Shown in pieces: positions 17,652-26,081 of a stretch of DNA of 64,000 nt. The stretch covers positions 40,153-104,152 of the forward strand of contig JBGCFD010000001.1 of assembly GCA_045106765.1 (NCBI GenBank), read 5' to 3'. The stretch's first letter is position 1. Each line of letters begins with the position of its first letter. Below the pieces are notes generated by a model, which worked only from the letters and a program-made list of their open reading frames with translations, was not told where the DNA came from and ran no database searches. This DNA comes from CAJQQY01 sp045106765 (GTDB lineage Bacteria; Bacteroidota; Bacteroidia; Chitinophagales; Saprospiraceae). The translations under genes were made by a program, and so were the position numbers.

Positions 17652-18911
17652 TTACCAATGTTTCACTTGATGAGGATAACGAACTGCATAAAATTCTTTT
17701 ACTTTTTTCTCCAACAGATCTCGAAAGTCATTCACGTTTTCTTTTGTCTTTGCAGAGATAAAAACGTTCACATGATCGAATTCATTTTTCAATCGAGATT
17801 TTAATTCTGAAACGATTTCTACTTTAGTTGCCTCGTCTACTAGATCATCAAAATATCTTTCGCGATACAAATCTATTTTATTAAAAACGAGGATGGTTGG
17901 TTTTTCCAAAGCACCTAATTCTTTTAGGGTATTATTTACTGTACGTAATTGATCTTCAAAGTATGGATGTGCAATATCCACTACATGAATCAAAATATCA
18001 CTTTCTCGAACTTCGTCCAAGGTTGATTTAAAACTTTCGACCAAATGATGCGGTAACTTCCGAATAAATCCAACTGTGTCAGATAATAAAAATGGCATTC
18101 GATTCAAAACGACTTTCCGTACAGTTGTATCCAAAGTTGCAAATAATTTATCCTCGGCGAATACGTCAGATTTACTCAACACATTCATCAAAGTTGATTT
18201 TCCAACATTGGTATAACCAACTAGAGAGACACGCACTTGTCTGCTTCGTTGCTTTCGTTGAGTTGTATTTTGTTTATCAATTTTTTCCAATTGCTTTTTC
18301 AACAAAGAGATTTTGTCTCGGACGATTCGTCTATCTGTTTCAATTTCTTTCTCTCCAGGTCCACGCATTCCGATACCTCCACGCTGTCTTTCCAAGTGAG
18401 TCCAAAGTCCTCTAAGTCGAGGGAGCATGTATTGCATTTGAGCAAGTTCAACTTGCGTTTTCGCTTGAGCAGTTTGTGCTCGACTGGCAAAAATATCAAG
18501 GATCAAAGTACTTCGATCAACTAATTTCACTTTGAGCATTTCTTCCAAAATACTAGCTTGCTTTCCACTCAAATCATCATCAAAAATAACTAAGCCGATA
18601 TCTTCATTGTCTTCAACATATTGCCGGATTTCTTCGATTTTTCCAGAACCGACAAAATATCGACGATCAGGAGTTTGCATTTTTTGAGTAAATCTTTTTT
18701 TAGTCACAGCACCTGCGGTGAGTGCTAGAAATTCTAATTCATCCAAATATTCTTTGACTTGATCCTCCGTTTGATCTTGAGTGATGACTCCGACGATGAC
18801 TGCATACTCGGTTTCTTTTTTTAGACCTGTTTTTGGTTTTTCACCTAAGTTCCACTCATTGTTAGTTTGGGTGGTGTTACCTTTTCTTGGTAAGTTGCTT
18901 TTATTTCTCAT
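17652..18911 (-). CDS. hflX: Ribosome-associated GTPase HflX
   Basis: HflX is an Obg-class GTPase that binds the 50S subunit and can split stalled ribosomes. The 419-residue protein has the N-terminal HflX domain (VGVITQDQ, FVGSGKIEEI, VIFDDDLSG, LVDRSTLILDIFASRA), the helical linker (RGGIGMRGPGEKEIETDRR), then the G domain with G1 GYTNVGKSTL, G3 DTVGFI and G4 NKID. The gene starts four bases after the stop of the preceding exported protein and belongs to the DUF4292-envC-netrin-like-hflX run. Confidence 0.96.
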   Translation of the reverse strand: MRNKSNLPRKGNTTQTNNEWNLGEKPKTGLKKETEYAVIVGVITQDQTEDQVKEYLDELEFLALTAGAVTKKRFTQKMQTPDRRYFVGSGKIEEIRQYVEDNEDIGLVIFDDDLSGKQASILEEMLKVKLVDRSTLILDIFASRAQTAQAKTQVELAQMQYMLPRLRGLWTHLERQRGGIGMRGPGEKEIETDRRIVRDKISLLKKQLEKIDKQNTTQRKQRSRQVRVSLVGYTNVGKSTLMNVLSKSDVFAEDKLFATLDTTVRKVVLNRMPFLLSDTVGFIRKLPHHLVESFKSTLDEVRESDILIHVVDIAHPYFEDQLRTVNNTLKELGALEKPTILVFNKIDLYRERYFDDLVDEATKVEIVSELKSRLKNEFDHVNVFISAKTKENVNDFRDLLEKKVKEFYAVRYPHQVKHW

Positions 18912-18914
18912 CTA

Positions 18915-19454
18915 TTATTTTTTATCTTTTTTACTTCTGTTTGCTTTTATTTTTTCAAAAATAAAACCTAGAATTAATGCTGTAGTGATGAATCCTAAAA
19001 TTAGAAAACGTTGTGAATAAGATTGTTCATCAATTTTGGAAAATACTTTATTTGGAAATAGTTCATTTAGATTTTTTTCTATTTCTTTAAAAACTTTCCC
19101 ATCATTTTTAACATATATTGGACTACATCCAGCAGCAGAATACATTCCTTCTGAATTTTTGCTAGTCATAATTATCCATTCTTTTTCTCCTGGAGTGAAG
19201 CTCCCTGCCATTGTATAATAATATTTTAGTTTTATACTCTCGCTTTTGCTCCCTTTCCATTTTTCTGAAATCTCAAAAATATATTCTTTATGTATTGATG
19301 AGTCGCTGATCATTTTCACTTTTCCTAAAAAAATTTCATCAGCTCTTTTTGCAGCTTTCTTTATTTCTTCCCCATAAGGTTTTTCACACCTAGATCCATA
19401 AAGTCCATTTAGAGAGAGAACTAAAATCAATATTAGAACACTTATTTTTTTCAT
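18915..19454 (-). CDS. Exported netrin/TIMP-like (NTR, OB-fold) protein with C-terminal membrane anchor
   Basis: From the ATG at 19454 the protein begins MKKISVLILILVLSLNGLYG, a signal peptide. The next residues, SRCEKPYGEEIKKAAKRADEIFLGKV, follow the netrin-like/TIMP pattern of a near-N-terminal Cys, a helix and then '-A-D-x-I-F-x-G-x-V-'. A second Cys occurs in AAGCSPIY. Near the C-terminus FLILGFITTALILGFIF is a transmembrane helix followed by a basic tail, so the domain faces the periplasm. A longer frame upstream (to 19493) overlaps envC and was not chosen. Family assignment is moderate; ligand unknown. Confidence 0.6.
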   Translation of the reverse strand: MKKISVLILILVLSLNGLYGSRCEKPYGEEIKKAAKRADEIFLGKVKMISDSSIHKEYIFEISEKWKGSKSESIKLKYYYTMAGSFTPGEKEWIIMTSKNSEGMYSAAGCSPIYVKNDGKVFKEIEKNLNELFPNKVFSKIDEQSYSQRFLILGFITTALILGFIFEKIKANRSKKDKK

Positions 19455-19480
19455 AGCTATATTTTTTAAAACTAAAAAAA

Positions 19481-20767
19481 CTACCTCACCCAATCTTCAG
19501 GGTTCAATCTAGCCTTATCCCGCCACACTTCAAAATGAACTTCCGAAACATTTGTTTTTCGATCCATCGCAACCGTTCCGATATTTTCCATCGTTCCGAC
19601 TTGATCTCCTTTTTTGACAAATACTTCCCCTAAGTTAGAATAAACGGTGTAGTATTCGCCATGTTGAAGAATCAACATGTTTTGATAACCTGGAATGAAT
19701 TGCTTACTCACTACTTTTCCTTCAAAAACAGCAAAGACTTTTGCATTGCGTTCCGTTCGAATATCTATTCCATTATTAGTGATTTGTACTCGAGGAAGAG
19801 TTGGATGTTGTTGCTTTCCAAAACGCCTAGTGACTACTCCATTTTTTACTGGTTGAGGTAATCGACCTCGATTATTTCTAAAGTCACCAGTTAATCTTTT
19901 TAGTGCGATGGAATTATCTTTTTGAGGTTTTTTATTGACATCTTTTTTGTTGACCTTCTTGTCTCGTTCATTTTTTCGACGAGCAATCATATCTTTTTTG
20001 ATGGCCTTTTCGATAGCCTTGTTGAGACCTTCATGATCAGTTCGTTTTTTACGCAATTCACTTTTGAGGCGTTTTTCATCTTTTCGAAGTGTTCGGAGTA
20101 ACTTAGATTTATCTCCTAATTCTGCGCTCAGAATATTAGCTTGTGTTTCGACTGAGACAATCAACTCTTCTTTTTCAATTTTAGTTTCTTGAAGTTGTGT
20201 TTTTTTTATGGTTAAAGTTTCTTTCGTTTCAAGGATGAGTTCTGCTTGTTTTTTTCGATACTCGTCATATTGTTTTAAATATTGCCAACGCTGAAAACCT
20301 TGATTGATACTTTCGGCTGAAAAAACAAATCCAAGATCACTACTATTTTTTTTTCTTCGATAGGCTTGTCTCAAAAGTTCGCCGTACTCTTTTTCTAACC
20401 GATCAATATCATCGGTTAGCGATTCTACTACATCAGAAGCTCGATTCATACTTAAGTCCGTAATCTCGATTTCTTTCCGAAGTGTTGAAACTAATAATTC
20501 TCGTTGTTGGATCTGTTTTCGAAGAGCAATGTAACGGTCGAGTGCTGCCGCTTTGGTTTTGGTGGTTTTATTTAAAAGTTTGGAAGTGAGTTGAATATCT
20601 TTAATTAATTTTCGACGACGATCTTCTAAATCTCTTCGGATTTGTGCGTTGGAAAAATTAATACAAAAGATACCTAACAATATAATTACAAAAGTTCGCT
20701 TACTCCAAAAACCACAGAGGTTCGAAGGATTATTAATCCACTTTTTTATATCTTTTTGGAATCTCAA
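19481..20767 (-). CDS. EnvC-like murein hydrolase activator (coiled coil plus degenerate LytM)
   Basis: A 428-residue exported protein. A hydrophobic signal segment (TFVIILLGIFCINFSNAQ) follows a 24-residue polar N-terminus. Residues about 45-300 are a long coiled coil, and the C-terminal part is an M23/LytM domain. The catalytic H-x3-D is replaced (NNGIDIRTE) and the H-x-H is H-F-E, so it should activate amidases rather than cut peptidoglycan. The only conventional start is a TTG at 20767, overlapping DUF4292 by 35 bases; no in-frame ATG precedes the signal segment. DUF4292-EnvC pairing is normal in Bacteroidota and points to cell-separation functions. Confidence 0.88.
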   Translation of the reverse strand: MRFQKDIKKWINNPSNLCGFWSKRTFVIILLGIFCINFSNAQIRRDLEDRRRKLIKDIQLTSKLLNKTTKTKAAALDRYIALRKQIQQRELLVSTLRKEIEITDLSMNRASDVVESLTDDIDRLEKEYGELLRQAYRRKKNSSDLGFVFSAESINQGFQRWQYLKQYDEYRKKQAELILETKETLTIKKTQLQETKIEKEELIVSVETQANILSAELGDKSKLLRTLRKDEKRLKSELRKKRTDHEGLNKAIEKAIKKDMIARRKNERDKKVNKKDVNKKPQKDNSIALKRLTGDFRNNRGRLPQPVKNGVVTRRFGKQQHPTLPRVQITNNGIDIRTERNAKVFAVFEGKVVSKQFIPGYQNMLILQHGEYYTVYSNLGEVFVKKGDQVGTMENIGTVAMDRKTNVSEVHFEVWRDKARLNPEDWVR

Positions 20768-21509
20768 ACTTTATGTTCTTGGGTTCATTAATTTTTACGT
20801 CAGACATTTTTATGTCCATGTCGATATTGTTCGTATTTTTTCCAGACACATTAAGGTTACGAAAATACGAAAAAATCTGTTCATCTTCTAGTTCTTTATA
20901 ATCATCAAAAGTCATTCGGAAGGCCTGATCATTTCGGATATCTGAAAATTGCATTTCGTTTAATTGATAGGTTGTTCCGTTCAGCCAATATTCTGCTCGT
21001 ACATTATCTTTTTCTACGTAAAGATGGTGCTGATTGTTTTTGATTTCTGAGTCAGGTTTTAAATTAGATAGGTAAAGTACATTACCTAAAAGCATGGTTT
21101 GCATCGCTTCAAAACTTGAAGGCATGTTATATTTTTCTTCAAAAAAGTCTAAACCTTTGATGGTATATTCTTTGGCCTGACGGTTGATAAGGTAAACGGA
21201 ATCAGTTGTGATTTGAGCTCGAACAGCTTCTACTCCTGCTTTCTTTGCTACAAACCAAATGACACTATCTTTTCGCATTCGGATGTATGAAGTAAATTTT
21301 ATTTTCTCATTATCATCTTTGTAATTGATCTTCGCTTTGGCAGTTAGCCATTCTGCTTCGATTTTATTTTTGCCTAAAGATTTGAGCAAAAAGGTAGTTG
21401 ATTTTTCTGAAATATCTTGCTCAGTTGGAATGACTTTTTTGCTTTTGCAACTTGTCACGAGCAATCCAAATAGGAAAAGATAAAAGGAAAATTTGAAAAG
21501 AATTTGCAT
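20733..21509 (-). CDS. DUF4292 lipoprotein
   Basis: A lipoprotein of 258 residues: the hydrophobic leader FLFGLLVTSCKSKK contains a lipobox with the acylated Cys. The beta-rich body (YIRMRKDSVIWFVAKKAGVEAVRAQITTD and following strands) has the LolA/outer-membrane-lipoprotein-like shape expected of DUF4292. Its 3' end overlaps the EnvC-like gene. In other Bacteroidota this pair is often preceded directly by dut and a TPR gene; those two are in the window (27405-29732) but separated by pth, the PBP, recO and a GT87 gene. Confidence 0.88.
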   Translation of the reverse strand: MQILFKFSFYLFLFGLLVTSCKSKKVIPTEQDISEKSTTFLLKSLGKNKIEAEWLTAKAKINYKDDNEKIKFTSYIRMRKDSVIWFVAKKAGVEAVRAQITTDSVYLINRQAKEYTIKGLDFFEEKYNMPSSFEAMQTMLLGNVLYLSNLKPDSEIKNNQHHLYVEKDNVRAEYWLNGTTYQLNEMQFSDIRNDQAFRMTFDDYKELEDEQIFSYFRNLNVSGKNTNNIDMDIKMSDVKINEPKNIKFEIPKRYKKVD

Positions 21510-21584
21510 TTATTTTTTTTATGAAAAACGTTTTTCGAGTGAGTTGTATTTCTTAAGGGAAAGATAATTTATGACAGATTTGTT

Positions 21585-22220
21585 TTATTCCTTTTTAGTT
21601 TTTTTATTTAATTCCGTCATTGTGTGAGACAAACCAATTGTTCCAAATTTTTTGACACCGTCGGCTGCTCTTTTAATAATTTCAGGTAACATATCTTGTT
21701 CGTCTGAATTCCAATTTCCTAAAACAAAATCAACTTGTCTTCCTTTTGAAAAATCATTTCCGATGCCGAAACGGATACGAGCATAGTTATTTCCACCAGT
21801 CATTTGATCGATGCTTTTTAAACCATTATGTCCTCCGTCAGATCCTTTTCCTCGCAATCGCAAAACCCCTAAGTCTAGGTTCATATCATCAACAATGACG
21901 AGTAAATTTTTCTTTTCAATTTTCTTTTTGGTTAGCCATGCTCGAACTGCTTTTCCACTTAAATTCATATACGTGGAAGGTTTAAGTAAAACGAAAGTTC
22001 TACTTTTATGTTTAAATTCTGCCAAGTCACCCAAAGAATCATTTTTGAACTTTACATCAAATTCTTTCGCTAAGGCATCGACTACATCAAAGCCAATATT
22101 GTGTCGAGTATTATCGTATTCTGCGCCCATATTCCCAAGGCCTACAATCAAATATTTCATCGGATCAGGTTCTTCTTTTTTTTGTGAAAAATCGAAAAGG
22201 TTTTTTAGCCAGTTCAACAT
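21585..22220 (-). CDS. pth: Peptidyl-tRNA hydrolase
   Basis: Pth recycles peptidyl-tRNA that falls off the ribosome. The core starts at residue 21 (MKYLIVGLGNMGAEYDNTRHNIGFDVVD) with the catalytic His in TRHNIGF. Other landmarks are MNLSGKAV, VIVDDMNLDLGVLRLR (catalytic Asp), GSDGGHNGLKSI and RIRFGIG. A 20-residue extension MLNWLKNLFDFSQKKEEPDP precedes it. The ATG at 22160 would give the minimal form, but both starts are possible. A perfect -7 box (22269-22276) leaves a leader of about 45 bases to the longer start. Confidence 0.95.
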   Translation of the reverse strand: MLNWLKNLFDFSQKKEEPDPMKYLIVGLGNMGAEYDNTRHNIGFDVVDALAKEFDVKFKNDSLGDLAEFKHKSRTFVLLKPSTYMNLSGKAVRAWLTKKKIEKKNLLVIVDDMNLDLGVLRLRGKGSDGGHNGLKSIDQMTGGNNYARIRFGIGNDFSKGRQVDFVLGNWNSDEQDMLPEIIKRAADGVKKFGTIGLSHTMTELNKKTKKE

Positions 22221-22268
22221 AAGTATTAATTGTTAACTACTCGGAGAGTCGTTTTATGATTAAAGTTG

Positions 22269-22276
22269 CAAAAGTA
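22269..22276 (-). promoter_or_regulatory. -7 box (TACTTTTG) of pth
   Basis: An exact TAnnTTTG on the minus strand upstream of pth and downstream of the PBP terminator (22352-22387), so pth has its own promoter. Confidence 0.5.
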
Positions 22277-22351
22277 AGTATTTGAACGTAAACATTTTTG
22301 AGTGGTTACTTTTACATCAACAAGATATTTCTAAACAAGTTCTATTTTAAA

Positions 22352-22387
22352 CAAAAAAATGCAACTCATTTGAGTTGCATTTTTTTG
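22352..22387 (-). terminator. Terminator of the PBP1A gene, perfect 17-bp stem
   Basis: Arms 22352-22368 and 22371-22387 (ATGCAACTCA core) with a two-base loop and seven-base A/T flanks, just past the PBP stop. Confidence 0.9.
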
Positions 22388-22396
22388 TTAATTGGA

Positions 22397-25015
22397 TTAG
22401 TTTTTATTTCCAAATAAATCTCGCCACTTTTTTTGTCGTTTCTTTTTACGTTCTGCTTTTTTCTGATCTCGTGCTCGTTTTTTTCGAATTTCTTCATTCC
22501 GTTTTTTGATGCGTTCTGAATTTTCACGTTTACGTTTTGCTTCTTCTCGTTGTCGATTTTGAGAACTTCCTTTTTGCTTCATCTCGTCGTTCTGCTTCTT
22601 TTTTCTATTTTTAAAAATATCTAAAATTCGATCAAGAGGTTCTTCATCATATTCGCCTTCTTGGAATTCTTCTTCAATGATTTCTACAATTTCAGGTTCT
22701 TCCTCAAGGTAGGGAGGACAATCCATTTCTAGGATTTTTCCAAAATCTAACTCATCGAATTTTGCATATTTCATTTTTTTGAAGGCTGGATCTTTATATG
22801 TTTTTTGCATAAATTTCCCGAAAATAGGTAAAGCAGTATTAGCCCCTTGTCCTAAACGAATACTTCTGAAACGTACTTTTGGAGATTCGCCACCGACCCA
22901 GGCACCGGCTACTAAGTTTGGTGTGAAACCGAGAAACCAACCATCTGCATGAGATTGAGTTGTTCCTGTTTTTCCAGCAATATCATTATCTAAATTATAA
23001 ACTGCTCGGAGTCGCCGAGCTGTTCCACTATCCACAACGGATTGCATCATATTAGTCATGACCGTTGCATAATCCTGATCCAAAACTCTTTCGAATGGTT
23101 CTTTTTCTTCATTTTCATAATCAATAATTATATTTCCTTTGCTGTCTTCTATGCGCAATAAAAATTGTGGTTCAGGACGTAGACCTTTGTTGGCTAGAGT
23201 TCCATACACTTTTATCATGTCATATAAAGATACATCAACTGTTCCTAGTGCAATTGCAGGAGCTTTAGGAATATCACTTGTGATACCCATATCTTTGGCC
23301 AGTTGTCGAACGGTGTCGATACCTGTTCGCATAATCAAATCGACAGCAACTGAGTTGACAGAATTAGTAAGAGCACCTCGTAAAGAATATGCTCCACCAT
23401 ATTTTCCATCTGAATTTTCAGGTTTCCAATCTTCATAATCTGTGTAAACGACCAATCGATTATTGACATAATCACAAGGATGAATTCCACTTCGTAGAGC
23501 TGCGGAGTAAACAATTGGTTTGAAAGTAGAGCCAACTTGTCGCTTTGCTTGGATGACATGATCGTACTGAAAGTATTTAAAATTAGTTCCACCAATCCAA
23601 GCTTTGATATTTCCAGATTGAGGCTCCATTGCCATAAATCCTGCATTGAGCATGCAAAAATAATACTTGATAGAATCCAATGGAGTCATCTTCGCATCCT
23701 TTTCTCCTTCCCATGAGAAAATAGTCATGTTGACTTTTTTATCAAAATTTGCTTTGATTTCTTCATCAGTTTTCCCACTTTTCTTAAGTCGTTTGTAACG
23801 ACGACTTTTTTTCATTTCGGCTTGTAAAGTTTTATCATCGCCCCAGGGTTTTTTTCCTTTCCAATGTTTATCAAAATCTTTTTGCAATTTGGCGAGGTGC
23901 GAAGTCATCGACTCTTCTGCATATTTTTGCATGCGTGAATCTATGGTAGTAAAAATTTTCAAACCATCCCTATACAAGTCATATTTGCTTCCGTCTTCTT
24001 TTTGATAAAAATCTAAATCCTTTTCAGCTACTCTTCGTACGTATTCTCGGAAGTGAGTAGCAAGTCCTTGGTTTTGATTTTCACTATGATAATCTACCTC
24101 AAGTGGAAGTGTTTTGAGAGAATCAAATTCAGTCGAAGAAATATATTTATATTTTTTCATTTGCGCTAAAACTGTATTTCTACGAGTCAACGCATTTTCA
24201 GGATTCCTAACTGGATCATAGTAAGTGTTCGCTTTGAGCGTTCCAATAATTGTGGCAGCTTGTTCAATTTTTATATCCGTAGGAGTATTGTTAAAAAACT
24301 GTTGGGAAGCAACTTGGACACCATAAATATTTCTTGAAAAAGGAACAGTATTCAAATAAAGCGCGAGTAACTCATCTTTGGAATATACATTTTCCAAGCG
24401 ACGAGCCACCATCATTTCTCGAGTTTTATTAATTGGAATTTGAAGAAATCTATGCCGTTGTCTCTTAAAAAGATTCTTTGCTAACTGCTGGCTAATCGTA
24501 CTTCCACCTCCACTAGATTGATCTTGTAAAAGTATTGTTTTAAAAAAAACTCGAACCCATGCTCGAATGTCAATTCCTCGATGTTCAAAAAAACGAGCAT
24601 CTTCTGTTGCTACCAATGCATTTTTAAAATGATCAGAAATTTCATTTAAACCTACATTAACTCGATTTTCTTTAAAGTATTTTCCTAATAAAACTTTGTC
24701 AGAAGAATAGACTTCAGAAGCGGTTGCATTTTCAATATTTCTTAAATCTATAGTCGTAGGTAATTTGCCAAAAGCACCTACCCAAACAAGAAAAACTAAT
24801 AAAAGTATAGCGGAAAGGCCTGCGGCAAAAAAGCCACCTGCTAATTTGAAAGCCCAACGTCCACGAGGATTTGCAGCGACCCAAGCCATAAATCGATCTC
24901 GTATAGCTTGCGTGTTTTTTACAAAATATTTTTGGAAAAGCAGCTGCCTTTTGGACGGTTGATTTGATTCTGACGATGTATTTGAAGTGTTGGTATCTTG
25001 ATTTTCGTTATCCAT
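22397..25015 (-). CDS. mrcA: Class A penicillin-binding protein (PBP1A-type)
   Basis: A bifunctional peptidoglycan glycosyltransferase/transpeptidase. After a cytosolic N-terminus there is one membrane helix (about 65-88). The GT51 domain shows EDARFFEHRGID (catalytic Glu) and GGSTISQQLAKNLF. The transpeptidase domain has S-x-x-K (GSTFKPIVY), S-x-N (NSVNSV) and KTG (GKTGTTQSHADGWFLG). Length is 872. The last 85 residues or so are an unusual Lys/Arg/Glu-rich tail (KRKRENSERIKKRNEEIRK and similar), predicted as periplasmic charged helix. It is preceded by an acidic block EEEPEIVEIIEEEFQEGEYDEE (given by composition). Confidence 0.93.
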   Translation of the reverse strand: MDNENQDTNTSNTSSESNQPSKRQLLFQKYFVKNTQAIRDRFMAWVAANPRGRWAFKLAGGFFAAGLSAILLLVFLVWVGAFGKLPTTIDLRNIENATASEVYSSDKVLLGKYFKENRVNVGLNEISDHFKNALVATEDARFFEHRGIDIRAWVRVFFKTILLQDQSSGGGSTISQQLAKNLFKRQRHRFLQIPINKTREMMVARRLENVYSKDELLALYLNTVPFSRNIYGVQVASQQFFNNTPTDIKIEQAATIIGTLKANTYYDPVRNPENALTRRNTVLAQMKKYKYISSTEFDSLKTLPLEVDYHSENQNQGLATHFREYVRRVAEKDLDFYQKEDGSKYDLYRDGLKIFTTIDSRMQKYAEESMTSHLAKLQKDFDKHWKGKKPWGDDKTLQAEMKKSRRYKRLKKSGKTDEEIKANFDKKVNMTIFSWEGEKDAKMTPLDSIKYYFCMLNAGFMAMEPQSGNIKAWIGGTNFKYFQYDHVIQAKRQVGSTFKPIVYSAALRSGIHPCDYVNNRLVVYTDYEDWKPENSDGKYGGAYSLRGALTNSVNSVAVDLIMRTGIDTVRQLAKDMGITSDIPKAPAIALGTVDVSLYDMIKVYGTLANKGLRPEPQFLLRIEDSKGNIIIDYENEEKEPFERVLDQDYATVMTNMMQSVVDSGTARRLRAVYNLDNDIAGKTGTTQSHADGWFLGFTPNLVAGAWVGGESPKVRFRSIRLGQGANTALPIFGKFMQKTYKDPAFKKMKYAKFDELDFGKILEMDCPPYLEEEPEIVEIIEEEFQEGEYDEEPLDRILDIFKNRKKKQNDEMKQKGSSQNRQREEAKRKRENSERIKKRNEEIRKKRARDQKKAERKKKRQKKWRDLFGNKN

Positions 25016-25254
25016 TAAGGGTTTTCTTTTTATAATCTAAAATTACCAAAAGGTGAAACGAATTTGAATATTGATAAAGTATAAATAAATTTTATTCGTT
25101 GGACGTTAGACGTTGAACGAGCCAAGTTGGAATTTTACTTTTTTAGAAAATTTCAGTTTTGCTTTTGTTCTTCAAAAATAATAGGATTGGGTGAGTTTCG
25201 CTATATGTTTTGAGTATTTGCTAGGATTGGGTGATTATTCGCAAATTTAGATTT
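25016..25254. repeat. Gap with direct repeats and an iterated GTTAGACGTT-type word
   Basis: No gene is seen in this 239-base gap. It contains two direct copies of TAGGATTGGGTGA (25182-25194 and 25222-25234, 40 bases apart) and a short word repeat GGACGTTAGACGTTGAAC near 25099. Such iterated words are one of several small intergenic repeat types in this window. Confidence 0.45.
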
Positions 25255-25980
25255 TTACTCCAAAACTTCCTCCAAGATCTGATAAGAATTCAAATCTGGA
25301 AAATTTTCAATGTGCAATCGATAGAAAATAATTAATTGTCGAAGGAGTTCTTTTCGAGTATCACGAGGCATTTTTATGAGATGAATTTCTTGCAAGTTGG
25401 TTGTTAAGATTTCGTGTACCAATTGACTTTGTTCTTCTTGCAAAAAATATCCATGCAATTCTTTTTCCGCTACAAACATTCCTTCTCGCAAATCAAAAAA
25501 AGAATGATTTTTGGAAAAATTATCTTCAGGCATAAATCCTAAATAACCTGACAATCGCAACATAAAATATAGATGCAAATTGGAAAACGATAATTGTGTC
25601 TCATCAAGGAATTGAAAAGTTTCATAAACAAATTCGAACATTGGAAGATTCTCCTCTGGTTCACGAACTGCTTTTCGAGTCAATTCCAACATGAATTGTC
25701 CAACTGAACTTTTAGCAATTTCAAAAGGTAAAGATTGATAAATATGAGCAGCTTTGATTTCCTTAATTCGAGTCATGTCTTTATCATCTCGATGATAGAC
25801 GACTAAGTCTACGAGTGACATCACTTGCAAAAGACTCGCACTCACTCGCGCATTTTTTTTACGAACGCCGCTGATAATATAAGTTCGCAATCCTTTTTTC
25901 TCTGTAAAGATATCGGTGATGATACTCGTCTCAGAGTATTTGATGGAGCGAAAAATAATGCCTTTGGTTTTAATCAGCAA
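25255..25980 (-). CDS. recO: DNA repair protein RecO (TTG start)
   Basis: RecO helps load RecA at gaps and anneals single strands in the RecFOR pathway. From the TTG at 25980 the protein would read MLIKTKGIIFRSIKYSETS, a classical RecO start with the N-terminal OB fold. The helical C-terminal domain follows, with LTRKAVREPEENLPMFEFV and LRLSGYLGFMPE. The zinc-finger cysteines of some RecO proteins are absent, which is not rare in this phylum. The longer frame to 26022 begins with a TTG that lies inside the -7 box, so it cannot be the usual start. Length is then about 241 residues. Confidence 0.9.
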   Translation of the reverse strand: MLIKTKGIIFRSIKYSETSIITDIFTEKKGLRTYIISGVRKKNARVSASLLQVMSLVDLVVYHRDDKDMTRIKEIKAAHIYQSLPFEIAKSSVGQFMLELTRKAVREPEENLPMFEFVYETFQFLDETQLSFSNLHLYFMLRLSGYLGFMPEDNFSKNHSFFDLREGMFVAEKELHGYFLQEEQSQLVHEILTTNLQEIHLIKMPRDTRKELLRQLIIFYRLHIENFPDLNSYQILEEVLE

Positions 25981-26019
25981 GATGATAATTTTTGCAAAAT
26001 GAAAAAGAAATATTCTTTG

Positions 26020-26027
26020 CAAAAATA
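26020..26027 (-). promoter_or_regulatory. -7 box (TATTTTTG) of recO
   Basis: An exact TAnnTTTG on the minus strand. Transcription would start near 26013-26016, giving a leader of about 35 bases to the TTG at 25980. Confidence 0.5.
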
Positions 26028-26046
26028 GGAAATCTAAAACTTATTA

Positions 26047-26054
26047 TAGCTTTG
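26047..26054 (+). promoter_or_regulatory. -7 box (TAGCTTTG) of the GT87 gene
   Basis: An exact TAnnTTTG on the plus strand, 28 bases before the ATG at 26082. It is divergent from the recO promoter, and only 19 bases separate the two boxes. Confidence 0.5.
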
Positions 26055-26081
26055 TGAAAAAACTGTTCTGAATTTTATTTC

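Noticed and set aside
19481..20767. Active M23 endopeptidase
   Set aside because: The metal-binding H-x3-D and H-x-H residues are replaced, so a non-catalytic activator is the better call.
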